Below, one piece after another: positions 46,869-56,244 of a stretch of 64,000 nt of DNA. Under the pieces are notes generated by a model. The model saw only the letters and a program-made list of their open reading frames with translations. It did not search any database and was not told where the DNA came from. The number at the start of each line of letters is the position of its first letter. Positions within the stretch are counted from its first letter, which is position 1. This DNA is from Simplicispira sp. 125 (lineage in GTDB: Bacteria > Pseudomonadota > Gammaproteobacteria > Burkholderiales > Burkholderiaceae_C): the NCBI RefSeq assembly GCF_003096555.1, contig NZ_QEKM01000001.1:1860001-1924000 (forward strand). Reading direction: 5' to 3'. A program made the translations under genes and the position numbers.

Positions 46869-47528
46869 TCAATACGTCACCGGCAGCGGGTCCAGTGACC
46901 GCCAAATATACCAAGTGGCCACGGTGCACCAGGGCTTCCAGGCCTCGGCCACTTCGCGGGCATCGCTGCGGCTGACCGGGTCGCCCGAAAAATAGTTTTT
47001 GCTGATGCCGTTGATGAGCCCCACGTCATCCAGGGGCAGTACGTTGGGCCGCATGAGGTGGAAGATGAGGAACATTTCCGCCGTCCAGCGGCCAATGCCG
47101 CGGATCGCCACCAGCTCAGCAATGATGGCCTCGTCGTCCATCCCATGCCAGCCGTCCACATGCAGCTTGCCCGCATCGAAATGCAGGGCCAGGTCCACGA
47201 GATACTCCACCTTGCGCACGGACAGGCCGGCGGCGCGCATGTCGTCGATCTTGAGCTTGAGCACATCGCCCGGCGTGATGGCCCGGGGCAGCGCCGCAAA
47301 GCGGTCCCACACGGTCTGTGCCGCCTTGACCGAAATCTGCTGGCCCACGATGGAGCGCGCCAGGGTGCTGAAGGCATCCCCGCGCGACTGCAGCGTGCCA
47401 TCGCCCAACTGCGGGATCAGGCGCTTCATCACCCGGTCTTTCTTCATCAGGTGCTTGCGCGCATCCACCCAGTAACCGGGCGAGGCCAGGCCAGAAGCCT
47501 CAATAGCTATCTTTTTAGTAGCTGACAC
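46869..47528 (-). CDS. DNA-3-methyladenine glycosylase, AlkA-like
   Basis: The 219-residue product is an HhH-GPD glycosylase: LARSIVGQQISVKAAQTVWDR, the hairpin-helix motif LVAIRGIGRWTAEMFLIF, and the catalytic aspartate in LPLDDVGL. It removes alkylated purines. The GTG start at 47528 and first codons (SATKKIAIEAS) lie inside a dispersed repeat (47501-47525), so the N-terminus may have been altered by the insertion; the conserved part begins at about residue 15. cysS lies 45 bases upstream. Confidence 0.9.
   Translation of the reverse strand: MSATKKIAIEASGLASPGYWVDARKHLMKKDRVMKRLIPQLGDGTLQSRGDAFSTLARSIVGQQISVKAAQTVWDRFAALPRAITPGDVLKLKIDDMRAAGLSVRKVEYLVDLALHFDAGKLHVDGWHGMDDEAIIAELVAIRGIGRWTAEMFLIFHLMRPNVLPLDDVGLINGISKNYFSGDPVSRSDAREVAEAWKPWCTVATWYIWRSLDPLPVTY
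47501..47525. repeat. Dispersed repeat at the start of the glycosylase gene
   Basis: caatagctatctttttagt with following agctgac matches one arm of the repeat family. It provides the first residues of the glycosylase frame. Confidence 0.5.
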
Positions 47529-47573
47529 CGCTTATCCCGTCTGCCATGGAGGTCATTTTTAATTGAAATGGCA

Positions 47574-48953
47574 TCACGTTGCCACCTCCCAGGTAGTGCC
47601 CGTGGGTGCGTCCTTAAGGACGATCCCCGCGGCCAGCAATTCGTTGCGGATGCGGTCGGCTTCAGCAAAATTCTTGGCCGCTTTAGCGGCTGCGCGTTCG
47701 GCAATTCGTGCAGCAATGGCTGCCTCGTCAAAACCGGCGCCGGCCTGCAAAAACGCTTGCGGGCCCCCTTGCAACAAGCCCAGGCAGCGCCCCAGGGCCT
47801 TGAGCAGGCCCGCAGCGGCGGCAGATTTGCTGCGGTTGACCTCGCCCGCCAGGTCAAACAGCACGGCCACGGCTTCGGGCGTGCCGAAGTCGTCGTCCAT
47901 GGCGGCGCGAAAGCGCGAGGCCCAGGGGTCGGTCCAGTCGATCGCGGTGACATCGGCAGGCGTCACCAGGCTGAGCGCCGTGTACAGGCGCTTGAGAGCC
48001 TGGCGCGCGTCGTCCAGGTGGGCGTCGCTGTAGTTCAAGGCGCTGCGGTAGTGCGCACGCACCATGAAGAAACGCAGGGTCTCGGCGTCGTATTCCTTGA
48101 GCACATCACGGATGGTGAAGAAATTACCCAGCGACTTGCTCATCTTCTCGTTATCGACGCGCACAAAACCGTTGTGTACCCAGAAGCGCGCCAGCGGTCG
48201 GCCGTGGGCGCCTTCGCTTTGCGCGATTTCATTCTCGTGGTGCGGAAACTGCAGGTCCGCGCCGCCGCCGTGGATATCGAAGGTCTCGCCCAGCGTGGCA
48301 CAGCTCATGGCCGAGCATTCGATGTGCCAGCCGGGGCGCCCGGCGCCAAAAGCGCTGTCCCATTTCGCCTCGGGCGGCTCGTCCTGCTTGGCGGCCTTCC
48401 AGAGCACGAAGTCGAGCGGGTCATGCTTGCCGTCATCGACCGCCACACGCTCGCCCGCACGCAGCTCATCGAGCGACTTGCCCGAGAGCTTGCCGTAGCC
48501 GGGGAACTTGCGCACCGCGTAGTTCACATCGCCGTTACCGGCGCGGTAGGCCAGGCCCCTGCCCTCCAGCGTATCGATCAGCGACAGCATTTGCGGCACG
48601 TATTCGGTGGCGCGCGGCTCAACGCTGGGAGGCTCAATGCCCAGCTTGGCAATGTCAGCGTGCATGGCGGCAATCATCTCGTCGGTGAGCTGGCGGATGG
48701 TGATTCCGCGCTCGAGTGCGCGCCGGATGATCTTGTCGTCGATGTCGGTGATGTTGCGCACGTAGGTCACGCGGTAGCCGCTGGCGCGCAGCCAGCGCTG
48801 CACCACGTCAAACGCCATCATCATGCGGGCGTGGCCGATGTGGCACAGGTCGTAGATCGTCATGCCGCAGACGTACATGCGCACATGGCCGGGCTCGAGC
48901 GGGGAAAACTCCTCCAGTGCACGCGAAAGCGTGTTGTAGATGCGCAAACTCAT
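47574..48953 (-). CDS. cysS: Cysteinyl-tRNA synthetase
   Basis: The 459-residue product has the CysRS signatures: [18 protein letters not shown] (zinc cysteine and HIGH motif), [35 protein letters not shown] and the [10 protein letters not shown] motif. It charges tRNA-Cys. The start at 48953 ([16 protein letters not shown]) is the usual one; the frame extends further but without similarity. It is divergent from the TPR gene 214 bases away, a region that should hold both promoters (a TACAAT at 49106-49111 is a possible -10 for the plus strand). Confidence 0.97.
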   Translation of the reverse strand: MSLRIYNTLSRALEEFSPLEPGHVRMYVCGMTIYDLCHIGHARMMMAFDVVQRWLRASGYRVTYVRNITDIDDKIIRRALERGITIRQLTDEMIAAMHADIAKLGIEPPSVEPRATEYVPQMLSLIDTLEGRGLAYRAGNGDVNYAVRKFPGYGKLSGKSLDELRAGERVAVDDGKHDPLDFVLWKAAKQDEPPEAKWDSAFGAGRPGWHIECSAMSCATLGETFDIHGGGADLQFPHHENEIAQSEGAHGRPLARFWVHNGFVRVDNEKMSKSLGNFFTIRDVLKEYDAETLRFFMVRAHYRSALNYSDAHLDDARQALKRLYTALSLVTPADVTAIDWTDPWASRFRAAMDDDFGTPEAVAVLFDLAGEVNRSKSAAAAGLLKALGRCLGLLQGGPQAFLQAGAGFDEAAIAARIAERAAAKAAKNFAEADRIRNELLAAGIVLKDAPTGTTWEVAT

Positions 48954-49167
48954 GGAATCTTGGTCAGGGAAACGTGGTGGGGGTGGAAGGGCCCGTTCAT
49001 CTGGCGGCGCCAGGGCAAACGACCCTCCCGCTGGGCGCCCGCCGGAGGGGACGCCATGGGAAATCACCAGTGGCAACAGCGTACCGTCATGACAACCCCC
49101 TCAGCTACAATCCGCCGCAGTATAAGCCCGGCCCGGGTTCGGGCATTGCCCACCCCCACACTACTGC

Positions 49168-50259
49168 ATGCCCATGACACGCACCCTTCCCCGCCTCCTT
49201 CGTCTGCTGGCCCTGACGGCACTCGTGGGCGTGGGCCAGGCCTATGCCAACGACTATGCAGAAATCGCCCAGCTGCTGAAAACCGGCAAGGCCGCCGAAG
49301 CTCTGGCCAAGGCCGACCAGCGCCTGGCCGAATCTCCCCGCGACCCGCAGCTGCGCTTTCTGCGCGGCGTGGCCCAGGCCGATTCAGGCAAGCAGAATGA
49401 CGCCATTGCCACCTTCACCAAGCTGACGGAAGAGTACCCGGAGCTGCCCGAGCCCTACAACAATCTGGCCGTGCTCTATGCCAACCAGAACCAGCTCGAC
49501 AAGTCCCGTGCCGCGCTGGAAATGGCGATCCGCACCAACCCGAGCTATGCCACGGCCCACGAAAACCTGGGCGACATCTATGCCAAGCTGGCCAGCCAGG
49601 CTTATAGCAAGGCACTGCAGCTCGACGGCAGCAACGCCAGTTCTGTGCGCCCCAAGCTGGCCCTGATCCGCAACCTGTTCACCGCCGAGACACGCAGCAC
49701 TGCGCGCCCTGTGGCCACCGCACCCACCCCTGCAGCAGCGCCAGCAACAGCGCCTGCAGCCGTCGTGGCCACGGCCAAACCTGCGGCGCCCGCCGTGGCA
49801 CCCGCCTCCAGCGCGCCACCTGCCCCGGCGCCCGTTCCAGCGGCCACACCCGTCCCTGAGGCGACGGCGCCCGCTGTGGCACCCGCACCCGCGCCCGCCA
49901 AGCCCGCCCCTGCGGATACCACCGTGCAGGACGTCACCGCTGCAGTCCAGAACTGGGCGGCCGCCTGGGCAGCCAAAGACATGAAGGCCTATCTTGCCTC
50001 CTACGGCAAGGAGTTCAATCCTCCTGGCCGCCAGACGCGCGCCGCCTGGGAAAAAGAGCGCGAATCGCGCATCGTGGGCAAATCCCGCATCAGCGTGAAA
50101 CTGTCGGATATCCAGGTCACCGTCCAAGGCAACAAGGCGACGGCCCGCTTCCAGCAGGCTTACAGTGCCGATACCCTGAACGTGTCCAGCCGTAAAACGC
50201 TGGACCTGGTGCAGCACCAGGGCCGCTGGGTCATCGTGCGCGAATCGACCGGCGGCTGA
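49168..50259 (+). CDS. Exported TPR protein with NTF2-like C-terminal domain
   Basis: The 363-residue product has a signal peptide (RLLRLLALTALVGVGQAYAN), about three TPR units (residues 30-165), an alanine/proline-rich flexible linker (about 180-255), and a C-terminal alpha-beta domain with VQNWAAAWAAKDMKAYLASY, RISVKLSDIQVTVQ and the end GRWVIVRE. That last domain resembles the NTF2-like domain at the end of some L,D-transpeptidases, including the next gene. The pair likely act together in the periplasm on peptidoglycan. An in-frame ATG two codons later is also possible. Confidence 0.85.
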   Translation: MPMTRTLPRLLRLLALTALVGVGQAYANDYAEIAQLLKTGKAAEALAKADQRLAESPRDPQLRFLRGVAQADSGKQNDAIATFTKLTEEYPELPEPYNNLAVLYANQNQLDKSRAALEMAIRTNPSYATAHENLGDIYAKLASQAYSKALQLDGSNASSVRPKLALIRNLFTAETRSTARPVATAPTPAAAPATAPAAVVATAKPAAPAVAPASSAPPAPAPVPAATPVPEATAPAVAPAPAPAKPAPADTTVQDVTAAVQNWAAAWAAKDMKAYLASYGKEFNPPGRQTRAAWEKERESRIVGKSRISVKLSDIQVTVQGNKATARFQQAYSADTLNVSSRKTLDLVQHQGRWVIVRESTGG

Positions 50260-50335
50260 TGACACCTTTCCTCGCCTTGACCCGCCTGGCCGCGCCCGCC
50301 ACACGGACGGCCCTGCACCCATCTTGAGACTGCGT

Positions 50336-51622
50336 ATGTTTGTGGCTTCGTCCACGGGCAGCCGGATGGCTGCAGTGGCCTGGCTGGCAGCGTCCTTGCT
50401 GCTGGCCACCCCCGCCCTGTCCCAGGGCCCCGACCGGGGAAAAGGCCGACGGACTGCCCGGCCAGCACCCACGGCACCGCCCCCCGCCCCCCTGCGCGAC
50501 GGGCAGGCCGAGGCGCGGCTACTGCAGGTTTTCCGGCTCACCAGCGAAGGGCACCACCGCGAAGCGCTGAAACAGGCCGAACGCCTGGTACGCGATTACC
50601 CCCACTTCCAGTTGGCCCAACTGGCCCTGGGCGACCTGTTGCTGGCGCGCAGCCGCCCCTTGCAGCGCCTGGGCAATGTTTCCACCGAACTGGCCGTGGC
50701 CAGCACACCGGGCAGCGCGGCCGCGCTGGAAGAACTGCGCACCGAATCGCGCCAGCGCATGGTGGCGCAGCGCATACGGCCGCCCGAGCACAGCATTCCC
50801 TCGCAGTTTTTGCAGCTGGCGCCCAGTTACCGGCATGCCATCGCGGTCGATGCAGCGCTCTCGCGCCTCTACCTGTTTGAGAACACCTCCAAGGGCCTGC
50901 GGCTGGTGGCCGACTACTACGCCTCGGTGGGCAAGCTGGGCATTGAGAAAGCCGTCGAAGGCGACCAGCGCACGCCGCTGGGCGTGTACTTCATTACCAG
51001 CCGCCTGGACCCCAAAGCCCTGCGCGATTTCTACGGCGCGGGCGCCCTGCCCCTGAACTACCCCAACCCGCTGGACCAGTTGCGCGGCAAGACCGGCAGC
51101 GGCATCTGGCTGCATGGCACGCCGCCCGACCAGTTCTCGCGCGCACCGCAGGCGACCGATGGCTGCGTGGCGCTGGCCAACCCTGACCTGGAGCGCTTGC
51201 TGCGCACCGTGGAGCCGCGTTCAACCCCGGTGGTGATTGCGCGCCAGCTTCAGTGGGTGCAGCCGCACAGCATCCAGGCCGAGCGCAAGTCGTTCGAGGC
51301 GGTGCTGGACGCCTGGCGCAACGCCAAGACCGAAGGCGACATGCCGCGCCTGCTGGATTTTTACGCCCCCGACTTCCAGACCTACAAAAGAAAGCCACTG
51401 AGCGAGTGGACCCCCGTGCTGCATGCCGAAACGCAGGCGCTGCGCGGGCGGGAACTCCAGCTCAAAGACAAGTCTTACCTGCGCTGGACCGACAGCACAG
51501 ACACCATGGTGGTAACGTTCGGCGAAGTGGCCGCCGGTGCACGCACCGGCCCCGTCAAGCGCCAGTTCTGGGCCCGCAGGGGCAACCGTTGGCAAATATT
51601 TTTCGAAGGAGTAATTGGATGA
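50336..51622 (+). CDS. L,D-transpeptidase (YkuD family) with NTF2-like tail
   Basis: The 428-residue product has an N-terminal hydrophobic export segment, a TPR-like helical region, and a YkuD domain with the active-site motif SGIWLHGTPPD and ATDGCVALANPDLE (HxGT to SxGC-like, here TDGC with the catalytic cysteine). A C-terminal NTF2-like domain (ending NRWQIFFEG) follows. It should form 3-3 crosslinks in peptidoglycan or anchor proteins to it. The ATG at 50336 is preferred to a TTG at 50324. The stop overlaps the ppiA start as ATGA. Confidence 0.9.
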   Translation: MFVASSTGSRMAAVAWLAASLLLATPALSQGPDRGKGRRTARPAPTAPPPAPLRDGQAEARLLQVFRLTSEGHHREALKQAERLVRDYPHFQLAQLALGDLLLARSRPLQRLGNVSTELAVASTPGSAAALEELRTESRQRMVAQRIRPPEHSIPSQFLQLAPSYRHAIAVDAALSRLYLFENTSKGLRLVADYYASVGKLGIEKAVEGDQRTPLGVYFITSRLDPKALRDFYGAGALPLNYPNPLDQLRGKTGSGIWLHGTPPDQFSRAPQATDGCVALANPDLERLLRTVEPRSTPVVIARQLQWVQPHSIQAERKSFEAVLDAWRNAKTEGDMPRLLDFYAPDFQTYKRKPLSEWTPVLHAETQALRGRELQLKDKSYLRWTDSTDTMVVTFGEVAAGARTGPVKRQFWARRGNRWQIFFEGVIG

Positions 51623-52200
51623 TTTCCAGAAGAAATTCGACCCTGGCGCTTGCTGGTATTGCGCTGGCAGCTACATTTTCAGTAGCACCCACAATGGCGC
51701 AGGAAGCCCCCAAGGTCAAGCTGGCAACCTCGATGGGCGACATCGTGGTGCAACTCGACCCCGCCAAGGCCCCCAAGTCTGTCGAGAACTTCCTCGCCTA
51801 CGTGAGCGCCAAGCACTACGACGGCACCATCTTCCACCGCGTGATCAATGGCTTCATGATCCAGGGCGGCGGCTTTACCGCCGACATGGTGCAAAAACCC
51901 ACCAAATCGCCTATTCCTCTGGAAGCCAGCAACGGCCTCAAGAACGACACCTACACCATCGCCATGGCACGCACCGGCGCCCCCGATTCGGCCACCGCGC
52001 AGTTCTTCATCAACGTCAAGGACAACGCCATGCTCAACGCCCCCCAGCCCGACGGCCATGGCTACGCCGTGTTCGGCAAGGTCATCCAGGGCACTGAAGT
52101 GGTCGACAAGATCAAGGCCGTCGCCACCACCAACAAGGGGCCGTACCAGAACGTGCCCAGCACACCCGTCACCATCACCTCCGCCACGCTGCTGAAGTAA
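51619..52200 (+). CDS. ppiA: Periplasmic peptidyl-prolyl cis-trans isomerase (cyclophilin)
   Basis: The 193-residue protein has a signal peptide with a predicted cleavage after APTMAQ, then a cyclophilin domain: [19 protein letters not shown] and [20 protein letters not shown]. It speeds proline isomerisation of exported proteins. It overlaps the transpeptidase by ATGA. Part of its signal peptide coincides with a copy of the dispersed repeat (51643-51688), closely matching the intergenic copy at 55441. Confidence 0.93.
   Translation: MISRRNSTLALAGIALAATFSVAPTMAQEAPKVKLATSMGDIVVQLDPAKAPKSVENFLAYVSAKHYDGTIFHRVINGFMIQGGGFTADMVQKPTKSPIPLEASNGLKNDTYTIAMARTGAPDSATAQFFINVKDNAMLNAPQPDGHGYAVFGKVIQGTEVVDKIKAVATTNKGPYQNVPSTPVTITSATLLK
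51643..51688. repeat. Dispersed repeat forming part of the ppiA signal peptide
   Basis: tggcgcttgctggtattgcg, then ctggcagctacattttcagt, matches the intergenic copy at 55441-55489 at most positions. It encodes the [13 protein letters not shown] hydrophobic core. Confidence 0.5.
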
Positions 52201-52220
52201 ACCCCACCAAGGAACCCGCC

Positions 52221-52727
52221 ATGAGCAACCCCCAAGTCGAACTGCACATCACCGGTTACGGTGTCATCACCCTCGAACTCGACGCCGACAAGGCCCCCAA
52301 GTCGACCGAGAATTTTCTGGCTTACGTGAACAAGGGCCACTACAACAACACCGTGTTCCACCGCGTGATCCCTGGCTTCATGGTGCAGGGCGGCGGCTTT
52401 GAGCCCGGCATGAAGCAAAAGGACTCGGACGCACCGATCGCGAACGAAGCCCAGAACGGTCTGAAAAACGCCAACTACACCGTGGCCATGGCCCGCACCA
52501 GCGACCCGCACTCGGCCACCGCGCAGTTCTTCATCAACGTGGCCGACAACGGCTTCCTGAACCACACCGCCCCCAACGCCCAGGGCTGGGGCTACGCCGT
52601 GTTCGGCAAAGTCGTCGGTGGCACCGACGTGGTGGACAAGATCAAGGCCGTAAAAACGGGCCGCTCGGGTTTCCATGACGACGTGCCCAAGGAAGACGTG
52701 GTGATCGAGAAGGCCGTGGCACTCTGA
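52221..52727 (+). CDS. ppiB: Cytoplasmic peptidyl-prolyl cis-trans isomerase (cyclophilin)
   Basis: The 168-residue protein has no signal peptide and a full cyclophilin domain ([40 protein letters not shown]). It is 20 bases after ppiA with an AAGGA site. The two are clearly duplicates specialised for two compartments. Confidence 0.95.
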   Translation: MSNPQVELHITGYGVITLELDADKAPKSTENFLAYVNKGHYNNTVFHRVIPGFMVQGGGFEPGMKQKDSDAPIANEAQNGLKNANYTVAMARTSDPHSATAQFFINVADNGFLNHTAPNAQGWGYAVFGKVVGGTDVVDKIKAVKTGRSGFHDDVPKEDVVIEKAVAL

Positions 52728-52742
52728 TCTGAAACGATCACC

Positions 52743-53522
52743 GTGACCCCGACCGTGCCCCGGTTCGAAGAGCTTGCTGCTCCCCCGCACTGGCGTACGG
52801 TCGATTTCATTTCGGACCTGCACCTGCAGGCCAGCGAGCCTGCCACCGTGGTGGCATGGCGGGACTACTTGCAGACCACCCCCGCAGACGCTCTTTTCAT
52901 CCTGGGGGACCTGTTCGAGGTCTGGGTGGGTGACGATGCCCTCCTTGAGCCTGGCAGCTTCGAAGCGCAATGCTGCGCCGCGCTGCAGGCCGCCACTCGG
53001 CGCCTGCCTGTGTATTTCATGCACGGCAACCGCGATTTCCTCGCTGGCCCGGCCTTTTTGCAGCACTGTGGCATCACCGGCCTGACCGATCCCACCGTGC
53101 TGGCGTTTGGCGGGCAGCGCATCGTGCTCAGCCACGGCGACCTGTTGTGCCTGGACGATGTGGACTACCAGCGTTTTCGCCTGCAGGCACGCAGTGCGGC
53201 ATGGCAGCAGGAATTCTTATCCCAGCCCCTGGCCCGTCGCCGCGCCCTGGCGCGCGGCATACGCCAGCAAAGCGAAGCGCGCAAGCAGTCGGGCGCCTCC
53301 TATGCCGACGTGGATGACCCCGCCGCGATCGCTTGGCTGCAATCCGCACGGGCCAGCACGCTGATCCACGGCCATACCCACCGCCCCGCAGAGCACACCC
53401 TGGCCCTCGACCTGCACCGCGTAGTGCTGAGCGACTGGGATGCCGCCGCTCATCCACCACGCACCGAGGTACTGCGTGCCACCGACCAGGGGCTGGAACG
53501 CGTTCACATCGGCCCCATGTAG
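52743..53522 (+). CDS. lpxH: UDP-2,3-diacylglucosamine diphosphatase
   Basis: The 259-residue product is a calcineurin-like metallophosphatase with FISDLHL, LGDLFEVWVGDD, MHGNRDFL, LSHGDLLCLDD and LIHGHTHRPAEH, the LpxH pattern. It hydrolyses UDP-diacylglucosamine to lipid X in lipid A synthesis. The start is GTG at 52743, 15 bases after ppiB. It is likely cotranscribed with the ppi genes. Confidence 0.93.
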   Translation: MTPTVPRFEELAAPPHWRTVDFISDLHLQASEPATVVAWRDYLQTTPADALFILGDLFEVWVGDDALLEPGSFEAQCCAALQAATRRLPVYFMHGNRDFLAGPAFLQHCGITGLTDPTVLAFGGQRIVLSHGDLLCLDDVDYQRFRLQARSAAWQQEFLSQPLARRRALARGIRQQSEARKQSGASYADVDDPAAIAWLQSARASTLIHGHTHRPAEHTLALDLHRVVLSDWDAAAHPPRTEVLRATDQGLERVHIGPM

Positions 53523-53527
53523 TGCGG

Positions 53528-54349
53528 ATGCCCGCCTTCTTGAACCGCCTGCGCCGCAGCCTGCGCGCCACCCTGGCCCCAGTCCCTGATATTTCAGCCG
53601 CGCTGTGGCTGCACACGCTGCATCGTTACCCTTTTCTGGCGGCATTGCCGCTGCATGACCAGGCCAAACTGCGGGCCCTGAGCGCCCTGTTCCTGCACCA
53701 CAAGCAGTTTCACGGCGCACACGGCCTGGAGGTCACCGACGCCATGGCCATCGACATCGCCGCCCAGGCCTGCCTGCCGCTGTTGCACTGGGGCGACGCT
53801 GCACAGGCCCTGGGCTGGTACGACGACTTCGTGACCATCGTCGTCCACCCCGGCGAAGCCGTGGCCCGGCGCGAAAGCCGCGACGAGGCCGGCGTGGTGC
53901 ACCACTACACCGAGGTGCTGGCGGGCGAGGCCATGGAACGCGGCCCCATCATGCTGAGCTGGCAACATGTGGAGGACGCCGCCCACACCGCGCACCACGG
54001 CAGCAACGTGGTGGTGCATGAATTTGTCCACAAGCTGGACATGCGCAGCGGCCACGCCAACGGCTGCCCCCCGCTGCCTGCGGGTTTCATGGGCACGCGC
54101 GGTGGCCGCGCAGCCTACGAGGCCTGGTGGGCGGCTTGGGAACCGGCCTACGCCCAGTTCCGCGAGGCAGTGATCAAGGCTGAGCGCTTTGGCGCTGAAT
54201 GGCCCTGGCTGGATGCCTATGGAGCCACCGCTCCTGCGGAGTTCTTTGCGGTGGCTTGCGAGGCGTATTTTGTGAACCGCGAGCGCTTTGCGCTGGAGTT
54301 TCCGGGGCTGGTGCCGGTGCTCGATGCCTTCTTTCGGTCTGCAATCTAA
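53528..54349 (+). CDS. M90-family zinc peptidase, MtfA-like
   Basis: The 273-residue product has the VVVHEFVHKLDM motif (HExxH) and a downstream AEFFAVACEAYF with the third metal ligand, as in MtfA. MtfA proteins interact with the Mlc repressor or act as aminopeptidases. The ATG at 53528 lies five bases after the lpxH stop. An IS1595 element lies directly downstream. Confidence 0.88.
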   Translation: MPAFLNRLRRSLRATLAPVPDISAALWLHTLHRYPFLAALPLHDQAKLRALSALFLHHKQFHGAHGLEVTDAMAIDIAAQACLPLLHWGDAAQALGWYDDFVTIVVHPGEAVARRESRDEAGVVHHYTEVLAGEAMERGPIMLSWQHVEDAAHTAHHGSNVVVHEFVHKLDMRSGHANGCPPLPAGFMGTRGGRAAYEAWWAAWEPAYAQFREAVIKAERFGAEWPWLDAYGATAPAEFFAVACEAYFVNRERFALEFPGLVPVLDAFFRSAI

Positions 54350-54366
54350 TGTTTGGGTCGAATGTG

Positions 54367-55427
54367 CCTGATTAGCTACGTACCTCAGACACACGCAACA
54401 TCTTCAATGGAAGGGGCCTTGTGGTTACCAGCGCCCGCAGCAGCCTTGGCAGCATGGCGGGCAGGTCAAAGCGGCGGTTGAAGCGATAGCAGAACTCCGC
54501 CAGGTAGCGCGCACCATATCTGGCATGGTCAAACGAGTGGTACGTTCCTGCCATGCTGGTCTTGAGATTGCCCAGCAGGGTATTGACCCAGTGCAGCTGG
54601 GGCGTCTGCGCCCCCTGGCGGCCACCTCCCGTGACGTGGGGCTCATGAATAGCGCCCACCTGGCGCACCTGGGCAAAGGCAGGTGTGCCATCGCTGACCA
54701 CATGACAGCCGGGCGCCAGATAGCGCTGCGCCCACTGCGCCATCTCCTGATTCGTGAAGTCCGCCACTGGCACCAAGCGCAGGTACAGCGGCCTGCCGTT
54801 CTCGCTGGTCTGTACGGCAGCTACAAAGGCGGATTTGTTGGCCGCCTTGCGTCCACCGTTGATACTGCCTGCGCGCTCGCCCCCAAGGTAGGCATCATCG
54901 ATCTCCACACGCCCGCTCAGCAGATAGCGCGCATCGCGCTGGCCCATGGCCTGCATCAGCTTGTGTTTGAGCAGCCACGCTGTCTTGTAGGACACACCCA
55001 ACTGGCGCTTGAGCGCCAGGGCGCTGATGGCGTTCTTGTGCTGGGTGAGCAAATACATGGCCAGGAACCACAGCCGCAGGGGCAGATGGGTGTGCTCCAT
55101 CACGGTGCCCACGATGCTCGAACTCTGGTAGCCGCAGATAAAGCACTCCCACAGCTGGCGGCCGATGCCATTGCGGGTGAGAAAGAAGCGCTTGCAGCCG
55201 CAGTGGGCACACTGCCAGCCGTGGGGCCAGCGGGCGGCCACCAAGGCGCGCTCGCACTGTTCTTCACAGCCGTAGAGAGCTTGGAACTGGGGCAGCGACA
55301 GGCCGCGCTGGAACTGGATGGCATTCATTGACATTGCCTGCTCCTTGGCCGATGACTCGGCACTGGTTGTTGGAGGGCTGGCAATGGCGGAACGTTCACG
55401 ACGAACTGAGGTATGTCGCTAATCAGG
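54367..55427. mobile_element. IS1595-family insertion sequence with 8-bp target duplication
   Basis: The ends are CCTGATTAGCTACGTACCTC on the left and its near complement on the right (two mismatches in 22 bp). CGAATGTG is present directly outside both ends (54359-54366 and 55428-55435), an 8-bp target duplication as expected for the family. The 1061-bp element carries one transposase gene. An intact duplication suggests a recent insertion. Confidence 0.93.
54372..55334 (-). CDS. IS1595-family transposase
   Basis: The 320-residue protein has an N-terminal zinc ribbon (CAHCGCKRFF to CFICGYQSS) and a DDE-like domain with VEIDDAYLGGERAG, VVSDGTPAFAQV, and a conserved asparagine/histidine region near HWVNTLLGNLKTSMAGTYHS, as in the ISXO2-like domain. 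A GGAG site precedes the ATG at 55334. The gene appears intact. Confidence 0.93.
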   Translation of the reverse strand: MSMNAIQFQRGLSLPQFQALYGCEEQCERALVAARWPHGWQCAHCGCKRFFLTRNGIGRQLWECFICGYQSSSIVGTVMEHTHLPLRLWFLAMYLLTQHKNAISALALKRQLGVSYKTAWLLKHKLMQAMGQRDARYLLSGRVEIDDAYLGGERAGSINGGRKAANKSAFVAAVQTSENGRPLYLRLVPVADFTNQEMAQWAQRYLAPGCHVVSDGTPAFAQVRQVGAIHEPHVTGGGRQGAQTPQLHWVNTLLGNLKTSMAGTYHSFDHARYGARYLAEFCYRFNRRFDLPAMLPRLLRALVTTRPLPLKMLRVSEVRS

Positions 55428-55440
55428 CGAATGTGGCTAT

Positions 55441-55489
55441 GGCGCTTGCCGGTATTGCGGTGGTAGCTATCTTTTTTGAAAATTTTCTA
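55441..55489. repeat. Dispersed repeat next to the IS1595 element
   Basis: ggcgcttgccggtattgcgg, then tggtagctatcttttttgaa, closely matches the copy in ppiA. It starts six bases after the right target duplication. Confidence 0.6.
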
Positions 55490-55499
55490 TTGCTGAGGG

Positions 55500-56183
55500 C
55501 GGAGGCCGGGAGTCGCCCGGCATGCGAGTAACTTTCTTTCGCGTCGCCTCGCCGAAAGAAAGTCACCAAAGAAAGGGAAAGGGCGCCCCTGCAGGCTGCG
55601 TCCCTGCGCTGCGCTCCGGGCAACCTGCGGTGCTTGTATGTTCTGGTTGTCGGGGTGGAGGGACCCTGCGGTGCATCGGCAACGATCGTTGACCGACCAC
55701 GCGAGTTTTCTCCCGCTCCACCTTCCAACGTCGATCAGGAACTGCGCGGCGCTGCGCTCCTCGGCGCATCCTGAAGGGAACCCTGGGATCGGGCATCCAC
55801 CCGGGCCATTGCTGCGCTCGGCTCGGCTCGGCTCGGCTCAGCTCGGCTTGGCTTGGCTTGTGCGGCGCGTAGCGCCTGCACCCCTCGGGGCCGAGCGCAG
55901 CAATGGCTCGTGTCAGGCTTCCAACCCCCTTCTGGCTGCGCCTGTGGCGGGGTGCTTGCGGGGTGGCGGGTGTGCCGCAGGACACACCCGCTTCGTGATC
56001 TGACTCGCCGCATTTGTCTGAACGCAGCTGCGCAGCAGCGTAGTGAGTTATGCGGCGCACCCCGCAAGCACCCCGGCGCAGGTTGCCCCGCAGGGGCCGC
56101 AGGCTGTGGGGCGCGTTTCTTTGCCTCCTTTCTTGTCGCGCACAAGAAAGGAGGTCGCCCGCCGGGGCGAGTCCCGGCCTCCG
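55500..56183. repeat. 684-bp non-coding element with terminal inverted repeats and hairpins
   Basis: The ends form a 19-bp inverted repeat with one mismatch (CGGAGGCCGGGAGTCGCCC at 55500-55518 and its complement at 56165-56183), extending weakly to about 38 bp. Inside are perfect hairpins: 11 bp at 55531-55563, 18 bp pairing 55805-55822 with 55890-55907, 18 bp pairing 55948-55965 with 56058-56075, 9 bp at 55966-55991, and 13 bp at 56124-56154. Nine copies of a GCTYR pentamer lie at 55816-55860. Open frames are spurious. It resembles a long intergenic repeat I know from Comamonadaceae and Xanthomonadaceae; identity is from memory. No target duplication is visible. Confidence 0.75.
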
Positions 56184-56244
56184 ACCTCACCCAAAGCGCA
56201 GAGACAGCAAACGGCGCATCTTCACAATAGCAGCCCCGCCGACC

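Noticed and set aside
47568..49400. 610-codon open frame antisense to cysS
   Set aside because: Shadow of cysS; runs through the divergent promoter region and into the TPR gene.
55563..56230. Several 100-165-codon frames in the hairpin-rich element
   Set aside because: Arginine/proline-rich, overlapping on both strands and following the repeat structure; no ribosome sites.
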